In this document: one piece after another, positions 12,887 through 26,924 of the stretch
How the letters are laid out: the number at the start of each line of letters is the position of its first letter
Position numbering within the stretch: the first letter of the stretch is position 1
From: Trifolium pratense
Taxonomy: Eukaryota > Streptophyta > Magnoliopsida > Fabales > Fabaceae
DNA: 64,000 nt
NCBI RefSeq assembly: GCF_020283565.1
Contig: NC_060064.1
Span: 8,856,266 to 8,920,265, forward strand
Direction of reading: 5' to 3'
Notes under the pieces: model-generated
Told to the model about the DNA's origin: nothing
Database searches by the model: none
What the model saw: only the letters and a program-made list of their open reading frames with translations
Made by a program: the position numbers and the translations under genes

Positions 12887-15231
12887 ATTGAAGAAGCAAA
12901 GCTATTTCGTGCTCAAGGTCTAAATGAGATGGCTATCAACCTTGGAATCTACATATCAAGAGAAAATAAAACTAATGAAGAGACTTCAGATATATATCGG
13001 TTGATTGGGAAGTGGTTGGCAGAGACCAGATCTAGCAAGTTATTGGACAAACTTAATTCTGTTTAATTTTCAAATCATATATAATCCGTTTTTTATGCTT
13101 GACTATTTAAGTTCTTCTCCTGTTTTTATCTAAACTTGCAGCTCAAGAACAATTTTGGAGCAGTATTTGAAACCTGCAGTCTCTATTGCTGAGGATGTGA
13201 AAACTGCGGATAAGAAGGCCATGGAAAGGAGATGTCAGACTCATTTTCATCTAGCACACTATACTGATGCCCTTTTTAGGAGCCATGAAGAAAGGCTTAA
13301 CTCTAATGAGTGGCAATCAGCAATGCGTTTAAGAAAGCATAAGGTACCAAATTCACTGAATGAAATAAAAAGACTGGGGTCCATTAAAAGATATTGGAAT
13401 TATAAGTGACATTAATTGCGGTTGCTTGATATAATCATGGATTTTACAGACAGTATAGTTGGAAGCACTCATTAAAAGGTTTAGGAGTTCAACAAAGGTA
13501 GTTACTAACTTTTTTTCTTTTCTTGCTTCTATTATCTGATGCTCTAACACGTGTAGTACATAACATAGGGGGAGAAAACTGACTACACCATGAAAATCCA
13601 AGAACTACAAAAGCAGCTAGCAATGGATAAGGAAGAAGACCAGAAATTACAGGTATATTTTGTTTCAGCTGTTATGAAGGATTTTTTATAATTCTGTCTG
13701 CAACAAAATCACAAGATCTGATGAATTTATTTTTTAAATCCCACAACTTATAATATGTCCCATTTTCCCTGTCTTTCAACATCTCAGGATGACCGGGACA
13801 GTTTTCTTAATCTTGCATTGGAGGGATACAAACATTGTTTAGTCATAGGTGACAAGTATGATGTGCGAGTGGTGTGGAGTTGCTCTTAGTTTCTTTCACA
13901 ACTGATAAATTCATGCATGTACACTATATTTAAACATTGTATGTGTTGCAAGGTAATATAGTTTTCTTTATCAAGTTTATTTGCTTTCAGGTGTTCCGAA
14001 TTGTTTCCTTGTGGTTCAGTCTTTCTTCTCGAAAACATGTTGTAAATACCATGCTTAGCACAATTGATGAGGTTTGTAGAATAAGGCATTGGCAATCCCC
14101 TTTTTTTCAAAGCCTTTATCGGTGGCCTTCGTATGCTAATTAAATTTGAATCTGTTTGTAGGTTCAATCCTTCAAATTTATACCATTAGTATACCAAATT
14201 GCTTCAAGGATGGGTAGCTCAAAGGATGGTCAGGGACCTCTTAATTTCCAGGTTCTGGTTTTCCCTGTTCTGCACACATCAAATGTTTTGCATATTTTGT
14301 TTCCTTTATGTTATGTAACATGAACATGTATCATGCAGTTTACTTTGGTTTCTCTTGTGAAGAAAATGGCTATTGATCATCCATATCATACGGTACTTCA
14401 AGTACGTACCAGTTATCTAACATCAAGCAACTATTTTGAATGGCTATTGACTATACATCTATGATCAAGGGAAATGTAAACCAATCCTTATTTTATTGGA
14501 CTATATATTTATTTTCCAATTTGAAATCATATATTTACTTATTTTCTTTCTCTTTTCAATTTCTGAATACATTTTATACATTTGTGTCTAATATTATTCA
14601 TCAAATGATTAAAAAAAGTCATTATATATTTACTCAGCTTCTGGCCCAGGCAAATGGTGACCGTATCAAGGATAAACAGCTTAGTAGAAGTTCGTTCGTG
14701 GTTGATATGGACAAGAAGCATGCAGCAGAAAACCTGCTAAATGAATTGTCATCTTATCATGGAGCAATCATACAGCAAGTAACAACACTTTTTCTATATA
14801 TTTTCTTCTCTTAGTTTTAATAATCTTGGAGGTCTGGGTTCAAATCCGGGCAAACGAGAAAAATACTAGCTTAACAATTAATTACTAAAATTGACCGTTT
14901 CAAAAAAATAATAAATCAATTATCACTAAACTCTGATTATATGTAGATGAGGCAAATGGTGGATATTTATATCAGACTTGCTGAGATGGAAACAAAGAAG
15001 GAGGTGACACATTTTTTATATTTCATAACCATTCTTTTATGTGACAATGAATTTTTCTGTAGAAAAACTTCTATTAGTGGCTTGCAGAGAAACTGAAATT
15101 ATTTCTTTTAGAAATCATTCTTTTTTTTGAAGAAGCTTTTAGAAATCATTCTAATTGAGTTCTTTATGTAGGATACCAATAAAAGAGTGACACCACGAAG
15201 GGATTTACGTAATCTCCCAGTGCTAGAACTT
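12887..15231 (+). pseudogene. ATM: ATM exon block 2: C-terminal FAT region
   Basis: Eleven exons: 12887-13038, 13142-13343, 13450-13497, 13569-13652, 13788-13871, 13991-14071, 14162-14251, 14339-14401, 14638-14778, 14947-15003 and 15172-15231. They encode FAT-domain phrases including DIYRLIGKWLAETRSS, HFHLAHYTDALFRS, LALEGYKHCLVIGDKYDVRV and ANGDRIKDKQ. FAT helices clamp the kinase domain in PIKK enzymes. The exon at 13450 begins T-V-TAG-L-E-A where ATM has a sense codon. Use of a downstream AG at 13457-13458 would skip the stop and cost three residues, so this lesion alone need not be fatal. All other phases in this block agree. Confidence 0.85.
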
Positions 15232-15419
15232 GTAAGTCAATTGCTAAATTTATTTATGAAGACAAAACTTTCAGGATGAGGCAATGATTTAATGATTCCG
15301 TAATCTCCCACTACTAAGGATTATATAGTAATATATATAATTCAAACAGCAGCCATCACGAACCCTGCTTTCTCACTATCCCAGTTTTGAAGTAGGCCAC
15401 TCCACTAGCTGGTCGAGGT

Positions 15420-15900
15420 ACTGTAGACTCACGAGGACATCAATAATAAGTGTTTCAAGGAAGAAGTCCAAGTTCCTAAAATAAGTGTTTCAAGGAAGAG
15501 TACCATGCTCTTAAAGTTTGATTGTTGGTGCTTCGAAATAGAATTGTCGAGGGTTAAAAATAGAATTGACAAGACTCCATTAGGGAAAAGTGGAGGCGGG
15601 ACTATTTCCTCCTTTGAAGTGAAAAGGGTAACTAAACAGTGAAGAGTGTGAGTCAATTTACTTATTAATATTAGATTCAAAGGCCTACTTGGGGTGAGAA
15701 AGACGAAGTCTGAATTTAATGACGGAAGGGGGGAGACTTGGCTAGCACTAATAGCTTTAACTTTTGAACCATCGCAAGGGATATAAATTAAGTAATTTTT
15801 GAAAGAGATAAGTTTGAGTAAAGAGAAAGATTACCAGCAATATGATCTGAAGCACCCTAGTCTCGAATCCAAGATCTTGAAGGATCAAATTGAGAAAAAC
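15420..15900 (-). mobile_element. Copia protease/pre-integrase remnant
   Basis: On the minus strand, 15828-15875 reads W-I-R-D-stop-G-A-S-D-H-I-A-G-N, a copia aspartic protease active site (normally D-S-G-A-S-D-H) with a stop at the catalytic serine. Further along (15429-15680), NLILISKLTHTLHCLVTLF matches the start of the GAG-pre-integrase region. Frames are broken. The sequence up to about 16150 may be more of the same element but is not recognisable. It lies in the ATM intron 15232-16438. Confidence 0.7.
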
Positions 15901-17856
15901 AATCTTCTCCACAATCAGCATCTAAACTTGTGACATTTTTTTATGATTTCCAGCGGATGTTCGCCAGAAAATAGCCATAATTGTTATTCCAGTTGCCAGA
16001 AAAGTTGCCAAAGAACTGGTTAACAGTGACGGTATGGACAAAGACTAGATATGTAAATTATGACCGGTGGTTAGAAGCTGTACGGAGAGAGGGGGAAAAC
16101 GCACAGTGTAAAGGCAGTCATAGGAATTGCACATTGAACCTAATAATCATATCACTACTGATACCCATGAAGAAATTGTGATTTCTGTGTCTGAAAAAGA
16201 GCACATTTCACTTGTAATTATAATAATGTAATTACAATAAATACAATGAATGCTAAATTGATGTGATTGGTTAATCCACTCTTAATCACTGATTTTGTAC
16301 AGCTAATGATATAAACATGTGATAAATTCTAAAAGAAGCATTTGTATATTGTCAACATTAGGTCTGCTAAACCTTTGTTTGCTAAATCTTCTTATTTAAA
16401 GCTATTTATGTGCTAAGGCATTTCCTTTGGCCTTTCAGGTACCTGTAGTGACAGCTACCATTTCAATTGATCATAGTTGTCAATACCAAGAAGGCACTTT
16501 TCCTTACTTCAAAGGATTAGCAGATTCTGTTATGTATGTCTCGATCATTTACAGAAATTAGAGACAATTTTCTTCTAGCATTCAATATTTATTCTTAAAT
16601 CTGCTTTGTGTTGGTTTAACATACAGGATAATGAATGGTATAAATGCTCCTAAAGTGGTTGAGTGCTTGGGTTCTGATGGCTGCAGATATCGGCAACTTG
16701 CAAAATCTGGAAATGATGACCTACGACAGGATGCTGTATGAATTCTAACAGCTCATGGTTTCTATTCATTTTTGGCATCTGCTGCTGAAGTTATGTTAAA
16801 TTTCCATCTTTTAGTAAAAATAACGTCCCAAGCAAGCATTTATTGCAAATATGTTTTTCAAACCTACTTTTCTATCATTTTTAATTTTCAATCAAATATT
16901 ATTGTAGCTTCTGCCTTCTGGTTTGAGTCGGCCTGTTTTAGAAAAATGACACCTTCCATCTAGCTCACTAACATGATGATTAGTCCAAGTTAAATCTTTC
17001 AGTATGGATTAGACATAGCAAATAATGTTGTTTTCTCATCCTTTTAGTTCAGTGTTTATGACACACCATGGAAACTACTCAATGGTTAATGGGATCTTAA
17101 CATGATTAATGGTTATGAGCAAAATTGGTTGGGTTTACTTACCCGGTATCATCTTGGTTTATTAACCCCATAGGATGCTTGGGTTTCCAGTTTGCATAGC
17201 ATGTAGGTTCATCATAATGGAGAGATATAGTACAAAACTGCGTAAAAATGCAATAGAACAACATCGCCACAACAAATAAAAACAGTAACACCATTAAAAA
17301 CTAAAAACAAGCAAAGACACACATTTGTCCTTCTCAAAACTCCATCGCCACCATAAAATCCAAAATCCCCAATACAACAACATCCCTGCAACAGCCATTA
17401 CCAAAACAACCGCTCCAAAGCCAAACAAAAACTCAAAACCATCCACTTATTTTGTAATTCTGTTTTCTAATATTTGGCACTCCTTAATGCCCCTGGATTT
17501 GTTGTTTACTTTGATGGTTAACCTTCTGAATTCTGTGTAGGTAATGGAACAATTCTTTGGTTTAGTTAACACATTCCTAAGGAACCATCAAGATACATGG
17601 AGAAGAAGGCTAGGTGTATGGACCTACAAGGTATCTTCTGCTTTTTATTGTTCTTTGCATCTAGTGTTGGTGATTGGTTGGTAAGTTGTTACACTGTCTT
17701 GTAGAGAAGAAGCTATTAATAAACAGTTTTAGGGAATTTCCTTCCATGTAGTGCCTTAAATAAGGGAAAATGAAAGTGAGTATACTAGTTTTAGCTTAGC
17801 TGTCAATACAGCTTGCAAATCTTGCATCACAAGTTTGGCTTTGCTGTAGTGTACTT

Positions 17857-18217
17857 CACAAGGCACAAAAGTTAGTTAAGGGAGTCTACCACATCAGCGT
17901 AAACTGTTTGTAACTGCTTCAGAGAGTTGGCTATCATTCCGTGTAGGTTAGCACTGTTGTGAGTGCAGGTTAATCGAAGTTTATAACCTCTGTATCTTGG
18001 TTTCTCAAATCAAATATCAGTCAATACAGAAATATTTCACAAGGCACAAAAGTTAGTTAAGGGAGTCTACCACATCAGCCTAGACTGTTTGTAACTGCTT
18101 CAGAGTTGGCTATCGTTCCATGTAGGTTAGCACTGTTGTGAGTGCAGGTTAATCGAAGTTTATAACCTCTGTATCTTGGTTTCTCAAATCAAATATCAGT
18201 CAATACAGAAATATTTC
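17857..18217. repeat. 181-bp tandem duplication in an ATM intron
   Basis: The unit starting cacaaggcacaaaagttagt at 17857 recurs at 18038 with only a few substitutions and small gaps, and both copies end in aatatttc. High similarity implies a fairly recent duplication. No coding content. Confidence 0.9.
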
Positions 18218-20769
18218 TTTTACCTTTCTCCTCTGACTAGAAAAGTTGCTTCCTTATAGTCTATGATAAACTTCAGAATACTTAGTATGTTAAGGGAAAT
18301 TTTATTCCTGAAAAATTATATAGTAAGCAAAAAACAAACATTTTTTTCTTTACTGATGGCTGGAAGCAAGAGTTATATATCAGTTTTTTTTTTTTTGTAT
18401 ACTCCCAGCATCTAAATCTGAAAATTTTATATGTAATGTGCTACTACTAATTCTAAATACTTTTCATGGAGGAGGAAAATACCTTTGCTGTTTGCCTGAG
18501 ATTGTGTACTGTATTTTAGTTTTAAAGTAATGGCTGAAAATATTTGAATTATTAAAATGATTGAGAATAGTTTTTCTATGATATAGGTTGTTCCTTTTAC
18601 TCCAAGTGCGGGTGTTCTTGAGTGGGTTAATGGAACTCTTCCTCTCGGTGAATATCTTTTAGGGAGGTCAGTTAAAGAGAGAGCTATTTTACTACAAAAT
18701 TATTTGTTTTGTTCAACTTCAAAATGATTGGTCCTTGCCAAAGCTTAAGCTGTTGGGTGAAGGCACATGAATAAATTTATACTTAATTTGCCCAGTCAAG
18801 CAATATCTCTGTGGGCTGTAAGCCTGAACAATGCACTTACTGTCCTTAGTTTGTGCTCAAAGTTAACTTCTACTTAAAAGAATGAATGCAATAATGTCGA
18901 GTTCTAGAACTCATGGTCATTGAGATTTTCATACCATGTCAGGAACCAAATATCCCAACAGCTTAAATTGTTGAATGAAAGCACATGTATGGTTCTATAT
19001 CTAACAATTCTTGTTGAATTTCAGCATGAGAAATGGTGGTGCTCATGGTCGCTATGGAGTAGGGGATTGGTCATTCTTTGAATGTCGAGAGCATATGACA
19101 AAAGTAAGCAAATAAAGTTTAAGTATTTGTATCAACATGAGTATCATAAAAATATCTTGCGTATTTCATCATAAGTATATTGCTTGTTTGGTATATTCTT
19201 TCAGTTTTTATCCAAAAAGAATAGAGAAAAAGAAAAGACCTATTAACTTTGCAATACTAATTTAATAATGTCCAAAGTGTGTCTTAGTTTGAGTTTTTAG
19301 AATTACAATTATATATTTATTTTATTTTATGATTTTTTATGTATTTATATGTGTGTTCTAGATGAACCATGTTTTTCAAAATTACTTGTTAGCTGTATCG
19401 GATACATATTGTATTGATACTCATCGTATTTGTGCATCATTGTTTATTTCCATATTTACAATCACTAAGACAGAATTCATTTCGTGTAATTCTAGGAAAC
19501 CAATAATATTATTTATATACATTGGTTTATATAACATGATTAAGATCTGTACTATGTATTGTCCTTGAATATTATTCAGTAAATTACTCCATTCATTCAA
19601 GTGCATACAATCTGTATTTTTGCAATATTATTAATTTAATCTTTAATGCTATAGATAATTGATTGGTAGAGATTGTCATCAACATAATAGAATGAGAGAA
19701 TTGTGTTTTAATTCTAATTTACTAGTTTATATGGAAATTGGAGAGGCGGCAGTACTTTAGGTACTTTTTATTTTCTGATAGTATTATTTTTGCCGCTTCA
19801 TATAAGGAATAAATAGCATTTTATTCACAATTATTTAAGGTTGTGTTTGAAATCAAGTAAAATTTGAAATGATGTTGACTTGATTTGATGTAGAAATCGC
19901 ATGCGACAAAGCATCTAGTACATGGGAGTTATTTTGATTTTTCCTCCCAACTAGATGTATTTTTCAAAACAAAATCTTTAGAGGTGAGAAGACTTCCCCC
20001 ACGAAAATTTATAAGGGAATCATATGAAGGATAGATAATTGAATCTCCTAATTTTATATATTTGTCAGAAAACCAGTAGTATACTAATCTTGTAGAAATC
20101 TGTCATTATCCAAGGGAAACCTAGTGGATCTGCTGTCATTATCCATATATATACTATAACAGGATCATTAATGTCAGGAGATAATTGTTAGGAAACCCTC
20201 ATGTAAAACTCACTTTTAAGTACTGAACATTGCCTTAGAAAGAATGCAAAACAAATTGAAAATACTGACACTGTTTATATATATATTAGCATTCATTTTC
20301 TAATACAGTGGGATGTTTTTTATAGGAAAGGGACAAGAGCAAAGCATTTCAAGAGGTTTGCGAGAAATTCAGGTTTATTTCCTGTGAAGAGTTATTATAA
20401 TTAATCATTAGGATTTTGTATGGGGTATATGGGCTTGGCCAACATGTCTTACATTCTTCTGATGTATCATCCTCTCTATTCACTCTCTTTTAAAGGACCG
20501 TGAAGTCATAGTCAACTTAGTTTGATCATATTGTCTTTTGCAGGCCTGTCATGCATTTCTTTTTCTTGGAGAGGTTTTTACACCCAGCTGAGTGGTTTGA
20601 AAAGAGACTTGCGTAGTGTTGCTGCTAGTTCTATGGTAAGTGCCTTCTACTTTTCTATGCGTGGTTATTTTTTGGGTAATGGGATCCACCTAGTATCAAA
20701 GTGAAGTGGCAATGATGTTTGTCCAAGTAAAGATGACCCGTTCAACAATACTAATATAATTCAATTTAA

Positions 20770-22870
20770 GGGGGGTGTATTCAATTGAGATTTCAATGGA
20801 TTTTAAAAGACTTTTTTATGATTAAAAAGTCTTGTGTTATTCAATCAAGACTTTTATAAAAGTTAAACAAATCTTGTGGTATTCAATTAAGACAATTATG
20901 ATTTTTTTTAAGGCAACAAAATCTGTTGGTATTCAATTGAGATTTCTCATACTTTTTAAAATGTCTATTGGTATTCAAAAGTCTATAGATTTTGATGACT
21001 TTTTTATGGAATGGATTTTGATAGACTTTTTTGTTCAAATTACACGTAAAATACTTTTCCAACAATCCCACTCAAACCCTTGAGACTTTTCAGAATTTTC
21101 CAAGACTTTTCTCCGGCCGTCAGGACTACCATCATCAGGTTCTTTCTTACAACTTTGATCAATTTTTTCATACGGATCTGTCTGGAATTTTTCATGCTAG
21201 AATTTTTTCATATGATGATTGATTGTGTTTTTTTGATCAATTTGATATGATGATTTTTTCATACGATGATAGAACTTTGATTGATTTTTTCATACAGGTT
21301 CTTAATACTTTTTCCAAAAATTTTTCATATGATGATTGATTGTGTTTATTATTATACTTTGATTGTGTTTATAAGGGATTGGAAAAAACACTATATGAAA
21401 AAATATGCCAGCATTGTTACGGTTCTAGAGACAACTTTTCAATTTTTTCATATGATTGATTGATTATGTTTATGCACTTTTTATGTTACGGTTCTTTTTT
21501 TTTTTTATATATATTATTGTTATTATTTTGATTCAAAAAAAACACAATCTTTACGGTTCATTGTTTTTATTTTATATATTATTGTTATTATTTTGATTCA
21601 AAAAATCACTATTATTACTTGTCCTTTCATTATAATGTTATTTATTAGGTTTGATTTTTCTATTGAATTATATATTATATCGGTTATCGTGATCGTCATG
21701 GAAATATATCACAAAATGTATTAGCTGCATGCAACTTTGATTTGGAATTCATGTACGTTCTTAGCGGATGGGAGGGTTCAACACATGATTCCAAGCTATT
21801 AAATGATGCTTTGATAAGGAGGAATGGACTTAAAGTACCCCAAGGTAAGTCGTCAATTTTTAAACTGTGTTTTATCTATTTTCAGTTTCATACTAATTTT
21901 ATATGCATTTCTTATGTAATTAGGTAAGTATTTTTTGGTGGATTGTGGATTTCCAAATCGACGCAAATTTTTAGCCCCATATCGAGGTGTACGATATCAT
22001 CTACAAGATTTTGCAGGTCATGGTAATGACCCTGAAAATGAAAAGGAATTATTCAATCTTCGACATGCGTCCTTAAGGAATGTGATTGAGAGAATATTTG
22101 GTGTTTTTAAATCGCGGTTCACAATTTTTAAGTCCGCGCCTCCATTTCCATTTAAGGCACAAGCGGAGCTTGTGTTGGCATGCGCAGCACTTCATAATTT
22201 TCTTCGTAAAGAATGTCGTTCAGATGAATTTCCAGTCGAACCTACGGATGAGTTTTCATCGAACCTACGGATGAGTTTTCATCCTCATCTTCAGTGTTAC
22301 CAAATCATGAAGACAATAATTATGAACCCATTGTTCAAACACAAGAGCAGGAACGAGAAGATGCAAATTTATGGAGGACTAGTATAGGTTCAGATATGTG
22401 GAGAAATGCTACTTAGAAAATCATGGATTTATAATCACTTTGTTACTATTTTTTTAGGCAATAATGAATATTGCTATAAAAAATTTCGTTTTTATTTGCT
22501 TTATTCAAACTTTAGAATTTATTTATGTAATAAATAAAAAGTTAGAATTATATGCACCAAAAAAAAAGTTATCATCCTTTTTATTCACTTTTGTAATTTT
22601 TTTGCTTAAAATTCAATGAATTCTTCAAAATCTTAAAAAATTCAATTAGTTATTCGAAATCATAACAATCTATAAAGTAGTTTGAAATCTGAAAAGTCTG
22701 TATTGTAAATCCATCAACATCCTGTTTAAGAATCTTGATTGTAAAAAGTCATTTAAAAAAAGTCATTTACAATCCCACAAAATCAATAAAATCTCACGAA
22801 ATCTTTAAAATCTTCAGGATTTTGTTTTGCCAAAAAAGTCTTTTAAAGTCCTTTTCCAGTGCACTTGTTT
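20770..22870 (+). mobile_element. PIF/Harbinger-type DNA transposon, decayed
   Basis: The left end, ggggggtgtattcaattgag, follows a TAA consistent with the 3-bp TWA target of this superfamily. The ends share inverted similarity (ttttaaaagactttttt near 20800 and its complement near 22840), but the extreme right terminus has drifted, so 22870 is approximate. Many short attcaatt/gagattt motifs lie inside both ends. The element encodes the transposase remnant at 21682-22416 and sits in the ATM intron between 20635 and 23162. The usual companion Myb-like ORF is absent. Confidence 0.7.
21682..22416 (+). pseudogene. Harbinger (HARBI1-like) DDE transposase remnant
   Basis: Two exons (to 21844, then from 21924) give a DDE_Tnp_4-type nuclease: the middle aspartate in EGSTHDSKLLND, then VDCGFPNRRKFLAPYRG, and the final glutamate in LRNVIERIFGVFK, followed by LACAALHNFLRK. 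The upstream part with the first catalytic aspartate (the IDGTH region) is missing. A 23-bp tandem duplication (copies at 22236 and 22259) shifts the frame near the C-terminus, so the open frame stops at 22387. The original ending, LWRTSIGSDMWRNAT, is legible in another frame to 22416. The enzyme would be inactive. Confidence 0.85.
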
Positions 22871-23155
22871 GAAGTTTTTATATTCTTTTTCATTTTCCCA
22901 ATTTTGATGGCAAACATCTAGCCTTCGTGGTGTAGCTGTGTTGCAGATGCAATGAATACAAGACACTTCTGAACTACTTCATATGATATTGCCCATTTTT
23001 TGTTCCAAATCCATCACATCCTATATTAGATTTATTTTATTTCAAAATAGTTTCGAAGAATTTGCTATCTGAAATATGATTATTTTCAGTCAGGAATCTG
23101 TGATCTACATCGATTATCTCATTCACAGTCCTTCGTATATTCATTAGTTTGTTGA

Positions 23156-23302
<147 letters not shown>

Positions 23303-25227
23303 TGATAATCCTTCATTAATGATCTAGAAAGCATGCATGCGTCAAGAAATGTGAGATTACAGCAAATTTAAAAATTTGACTACACAACAGGATAGAATAT
23401 GGTTCACCACAAACCTTTAATTGACGCCACTGGATAGAATAATAAACAATTGAACAGATGAGGTTTCTTATTGTTACTGGAAGGAATATGTAATTTCAAA
23501 TTTGCAAATTAGTTTAGTTTTACATCTCCAACCCATGTTAATGAAACTAGTGAGTGAAACTGAAACCCTGCGATATGGGACACTGATGAGAGAGGGAAAT
23601 AGTTGTAACTAGAGATAGAGAACCCTAAGTTCCCCCCGGTCTATTCTAGTAAACGACCTTGTAACCATGGGGGACTTCGCAGCCTCTATCACAACTAGGA
23701 TGTCAACTATCCAATATCAACAAAATACAACTTTGGCAACTTGGATTTAACTTAACTCGGCCCTACAAAATGTGACTTGTAATGAGATGTGCATCCCACT
23801 TATATACACTTCCAGATCATATTTCATTCAATGTGGAACTCTCGTCACACCCTCCTTACACCCACAAATGGAGATATAAAACCTACTAATATAATGTGAA
23901 ATATTTAATTTATATATTATCGGTGTAAAGGTTTTTTACACTCTCAATTAATCATAACCATTGGATTATTGAAAATGTTTGACTTTAACCATAACTATTT
24001 CTAAAGCCACACATATAAGTGGATAGTGGTTGTGATTTGTCGACAGTGTAAAATTTTTTACACTGATAACCTATGAAAATTAATCTGAAATAAATCATAA
24101 GTAAATGATAATTTGGTTCAGATCTCGGGCGATCGCTTTTGAATGGCATGAAACTGGTACCCGAACCAATAGGGGTCGGGTTTGGTTCAGTTTTGACCCA
24201 AACATGGAAAAAAATTGAACAAAGATAATTGATTTGGTTCTTAAATTCTTTGTGTATGTTTGGTTTGGCGTTTGCAGCCCTTTTATGCACGTTTTCACCC
24301 TTCAATGTGATTTTCTCATCTTAGGATCTTGTTTGGATTTCTGTCCTTCAACGTGATTCTCTTGTGTTAAATCGATTCTATTAGAAGCAGCAAATCGTAG
24401 CTTCTGCATTGAAGCCAAAATCAATTCTTCATTTATGGTTTGTTGACAGTTACATAACTCCTTTTCTTCCTTTATTGCTCTTATAGTGAATCAGTGAGGC
24501 CAAAATCATGACCCGGGTTTATTTATCATTCATCCCCTCTGTATTTGCAACAACGTGAAATTGAGTTAAACAATAAACATATAAACAACAACATCAAGGA
24601 AATAGTTGTGTGATTGGAGAAGAAAATTGAGAAATGGGGAAGTGAAATGGTAGAATGGGTAAGTTTGAACATGAAAATTGAAACAATTGAAGTTTCTAGA
24701 GAAGTGGAGAATGAAGTGGAAATGGTAGAAAGGACACCTGACTTTGATTAATAATCTTTAATTTTTATTGTACTATTGGGTTATGTTATTTCTTTTAAAA
24801 TTCAATATTTAAAATTTGTTATATAATATTATTAAAATATAAGTGGAATTATTGTGTTAATTAGTATTTCTTGTAAACTTATTTATTCAATTTTTGATGT
24901 TTTAGTGACTAATAATGGTCCCGTGTATATTTTTAATCAAAAATTAGAAATTTTATTAAGAATATTTAGGGTAATTTAGTAAGTTTGATACTAATTAACT
25001 TTATTATATTATTATTAATGGTTAGTAATAAACTTTGTAGTGTTTTTTTTATATTCCAAATTTGTGTTGGTTTCTTGATCTTCCTTTGGTGTATTTGAAC
25101 TTTAGATAGTGAAGATTATGTTATGGTGAACTTCTTTTCATGTCCATCCATAAGATATGAATTTGAAAACTATATTGAAAACTCTTATGTTTTCACGGTA
25201 GAGTTAGAAATATTTATCTTTGGTTTC

Positions 25228-25364
25228 CGTGAGCTTAGCTCAGTTGATAGAGATATCAACATTTTATATGTAGGAGCCAGGATTTGAATCCCGGACACTC
25301 CACTTATCCATCTTAAAAAGGTGAAATTTCTAGCCACAGACTACTAGACCCATTTTTTTTTTTA
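25228..25364 (+). mobile_element. tRNA-derived SINE
   Basis: The 5' head resembles a tRNA: A box tagctcagttgatagag and B box ggatttgaatccc about 40 bases later, then a body ending gtgaaatttctagccacagactac and a T-rich tail. The same head and body wording occurs in the split SINE at 33637-38178, so both are one family. Not a tRNA gene, because no cloverleaf stems close around the boxes. Confidence 0.7.
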
Positions 25365-26924
25365 ATGTATGATGGCTATTTTGCACGTTAGAAATACAAA
25401 CGCACGTTTTTAGCTCTAAATGTGATTTTTCACTTTTTGAATATGTTTGGCTTTCTGTTTTCAAATCGATTATGTGCTCCAAAATCAATTCTAGGAGAAG
25501 CTCCAAATCCTAGCTTCTGAAAATCGCGTCTCCACCACATGTATTATGTCACTGTTAATTTGTCAATTTTGACTCTTTTGCCCTTCTGAAGTCCATCTTT
25601 GATTCATTATTAATAGAATGGAAGAGAAAATAAGAGGTTCTTCACCCAAAATCAATAGATTCACTGAGAAGGATGAAACGACAAGGCAGAGGCCAGAGGG
25701 GAGGGTGCTTGCGGCAAGGCGGCGATATTGTAACTTGAAATTAGAGAATTGTGAGAGTAAAAATGGTAATTTATTGAGAAATATCATTCATTGATTTGGA
25801 GAGATCGAGGGTTTGTGTTGAAGAAAAACGAAGTTGAGAAATTAATCGTCGTTGCAGAATAGTTGTTTCATGAGAGGAATATTTTGTGATGGTGAGATAT
25901 GAACGGAAGAATACTAAGAGATGAGAGAAGAAGAGCATGGAAATGGTAAAGGGAACATTCCAGAGAAATGGAGATAGTTGGAGTATTTTTTATTTTTTAT
26001 TTTTCATAATTTTTTAATTGTGGATTTTTTACTATTAATTGTTAGTTAAATTAAAACTCATTTTGGTAAATTAGCCACCCTAAAAGCAATTTTGATTTAA
26101 ACTATCCAAACAATATAAATTGGTGAAAATCACTTTTAGTAAATGTATGCAAACATAAATCAATTTTGTGCAATTCATTTTTAACCAAAATCAATTATCT
26201 CAAACTTAATTATGTCAAACTCAATTCTTTTTACCGTCAAACCAAACACACATAGTGGTATGATATTTTTCATCTTACGATTTGGTTCATTAATTAATAT
26301 CTTCATATCAAATATCAAAATTTGCTTTTACTATTTTCTATATGGAAAGAACTATTCTCCTTTCTATATTCTATGCAATTTAAGTTTTACATATTTATTA
26401 GAAATAATATTTTTTTTATTTTTTTGGGTTCAATTGTATTATCCCTTCTTTGACTAGCCCCGATTTTTTCCGCTAAGTGTTTTGTGTGACTAAATTACAA
26501 GTTCTGTGTTGTCATTTTATCAATTTACTCAATGCACCAATTATTTATTTATTTTGTTTTATTTTTCTATGTTGAATTTAACTCTACTTTATCTTGTGTT
26601 AAAAGTCGGAGTATTTGTTAGTATTTCTTTTTTATTTTTACCATTAATATTAGGTCTACTGAACTACTTAATTTGACTTGGGGATCAGTTTTGATATCAA
26701 GTAGTTTCAGTCCCTCCCGATCGCAATTGTAAGGGATCAAACCGTAGTTCTCTATTTGTTAGTAGTATTTATAATTATTATAAGTTTATAACTTTCCTTG
26801 AATGTAATTATTGCACCATCATTATCATCATTATAAATAGAAGGTGGATTGTGTGATCTTCTTTTAGACACACATAGTTAACATATTTTACATTTTGTAA
26901 ATAAATATTTTGGTCCCGTGAAGA

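Noticed and set aside
13155..13409. Separate 84-residue gene
   Set aside because: It is an ATM FAT exon (13142-13343) read on into the next intron.
14826..14915. SINE fragment with B-box wording (ctgggttcaaatccgggc)
   Set aside because: Only one box and no recognisable head or tail; too little to annotate as an element.
25228..25300. Functional tRNA gene
   Set aside because: A and B boxes are present, but acceptor and anticodon stems do not pair, and a SINE-type body follows.
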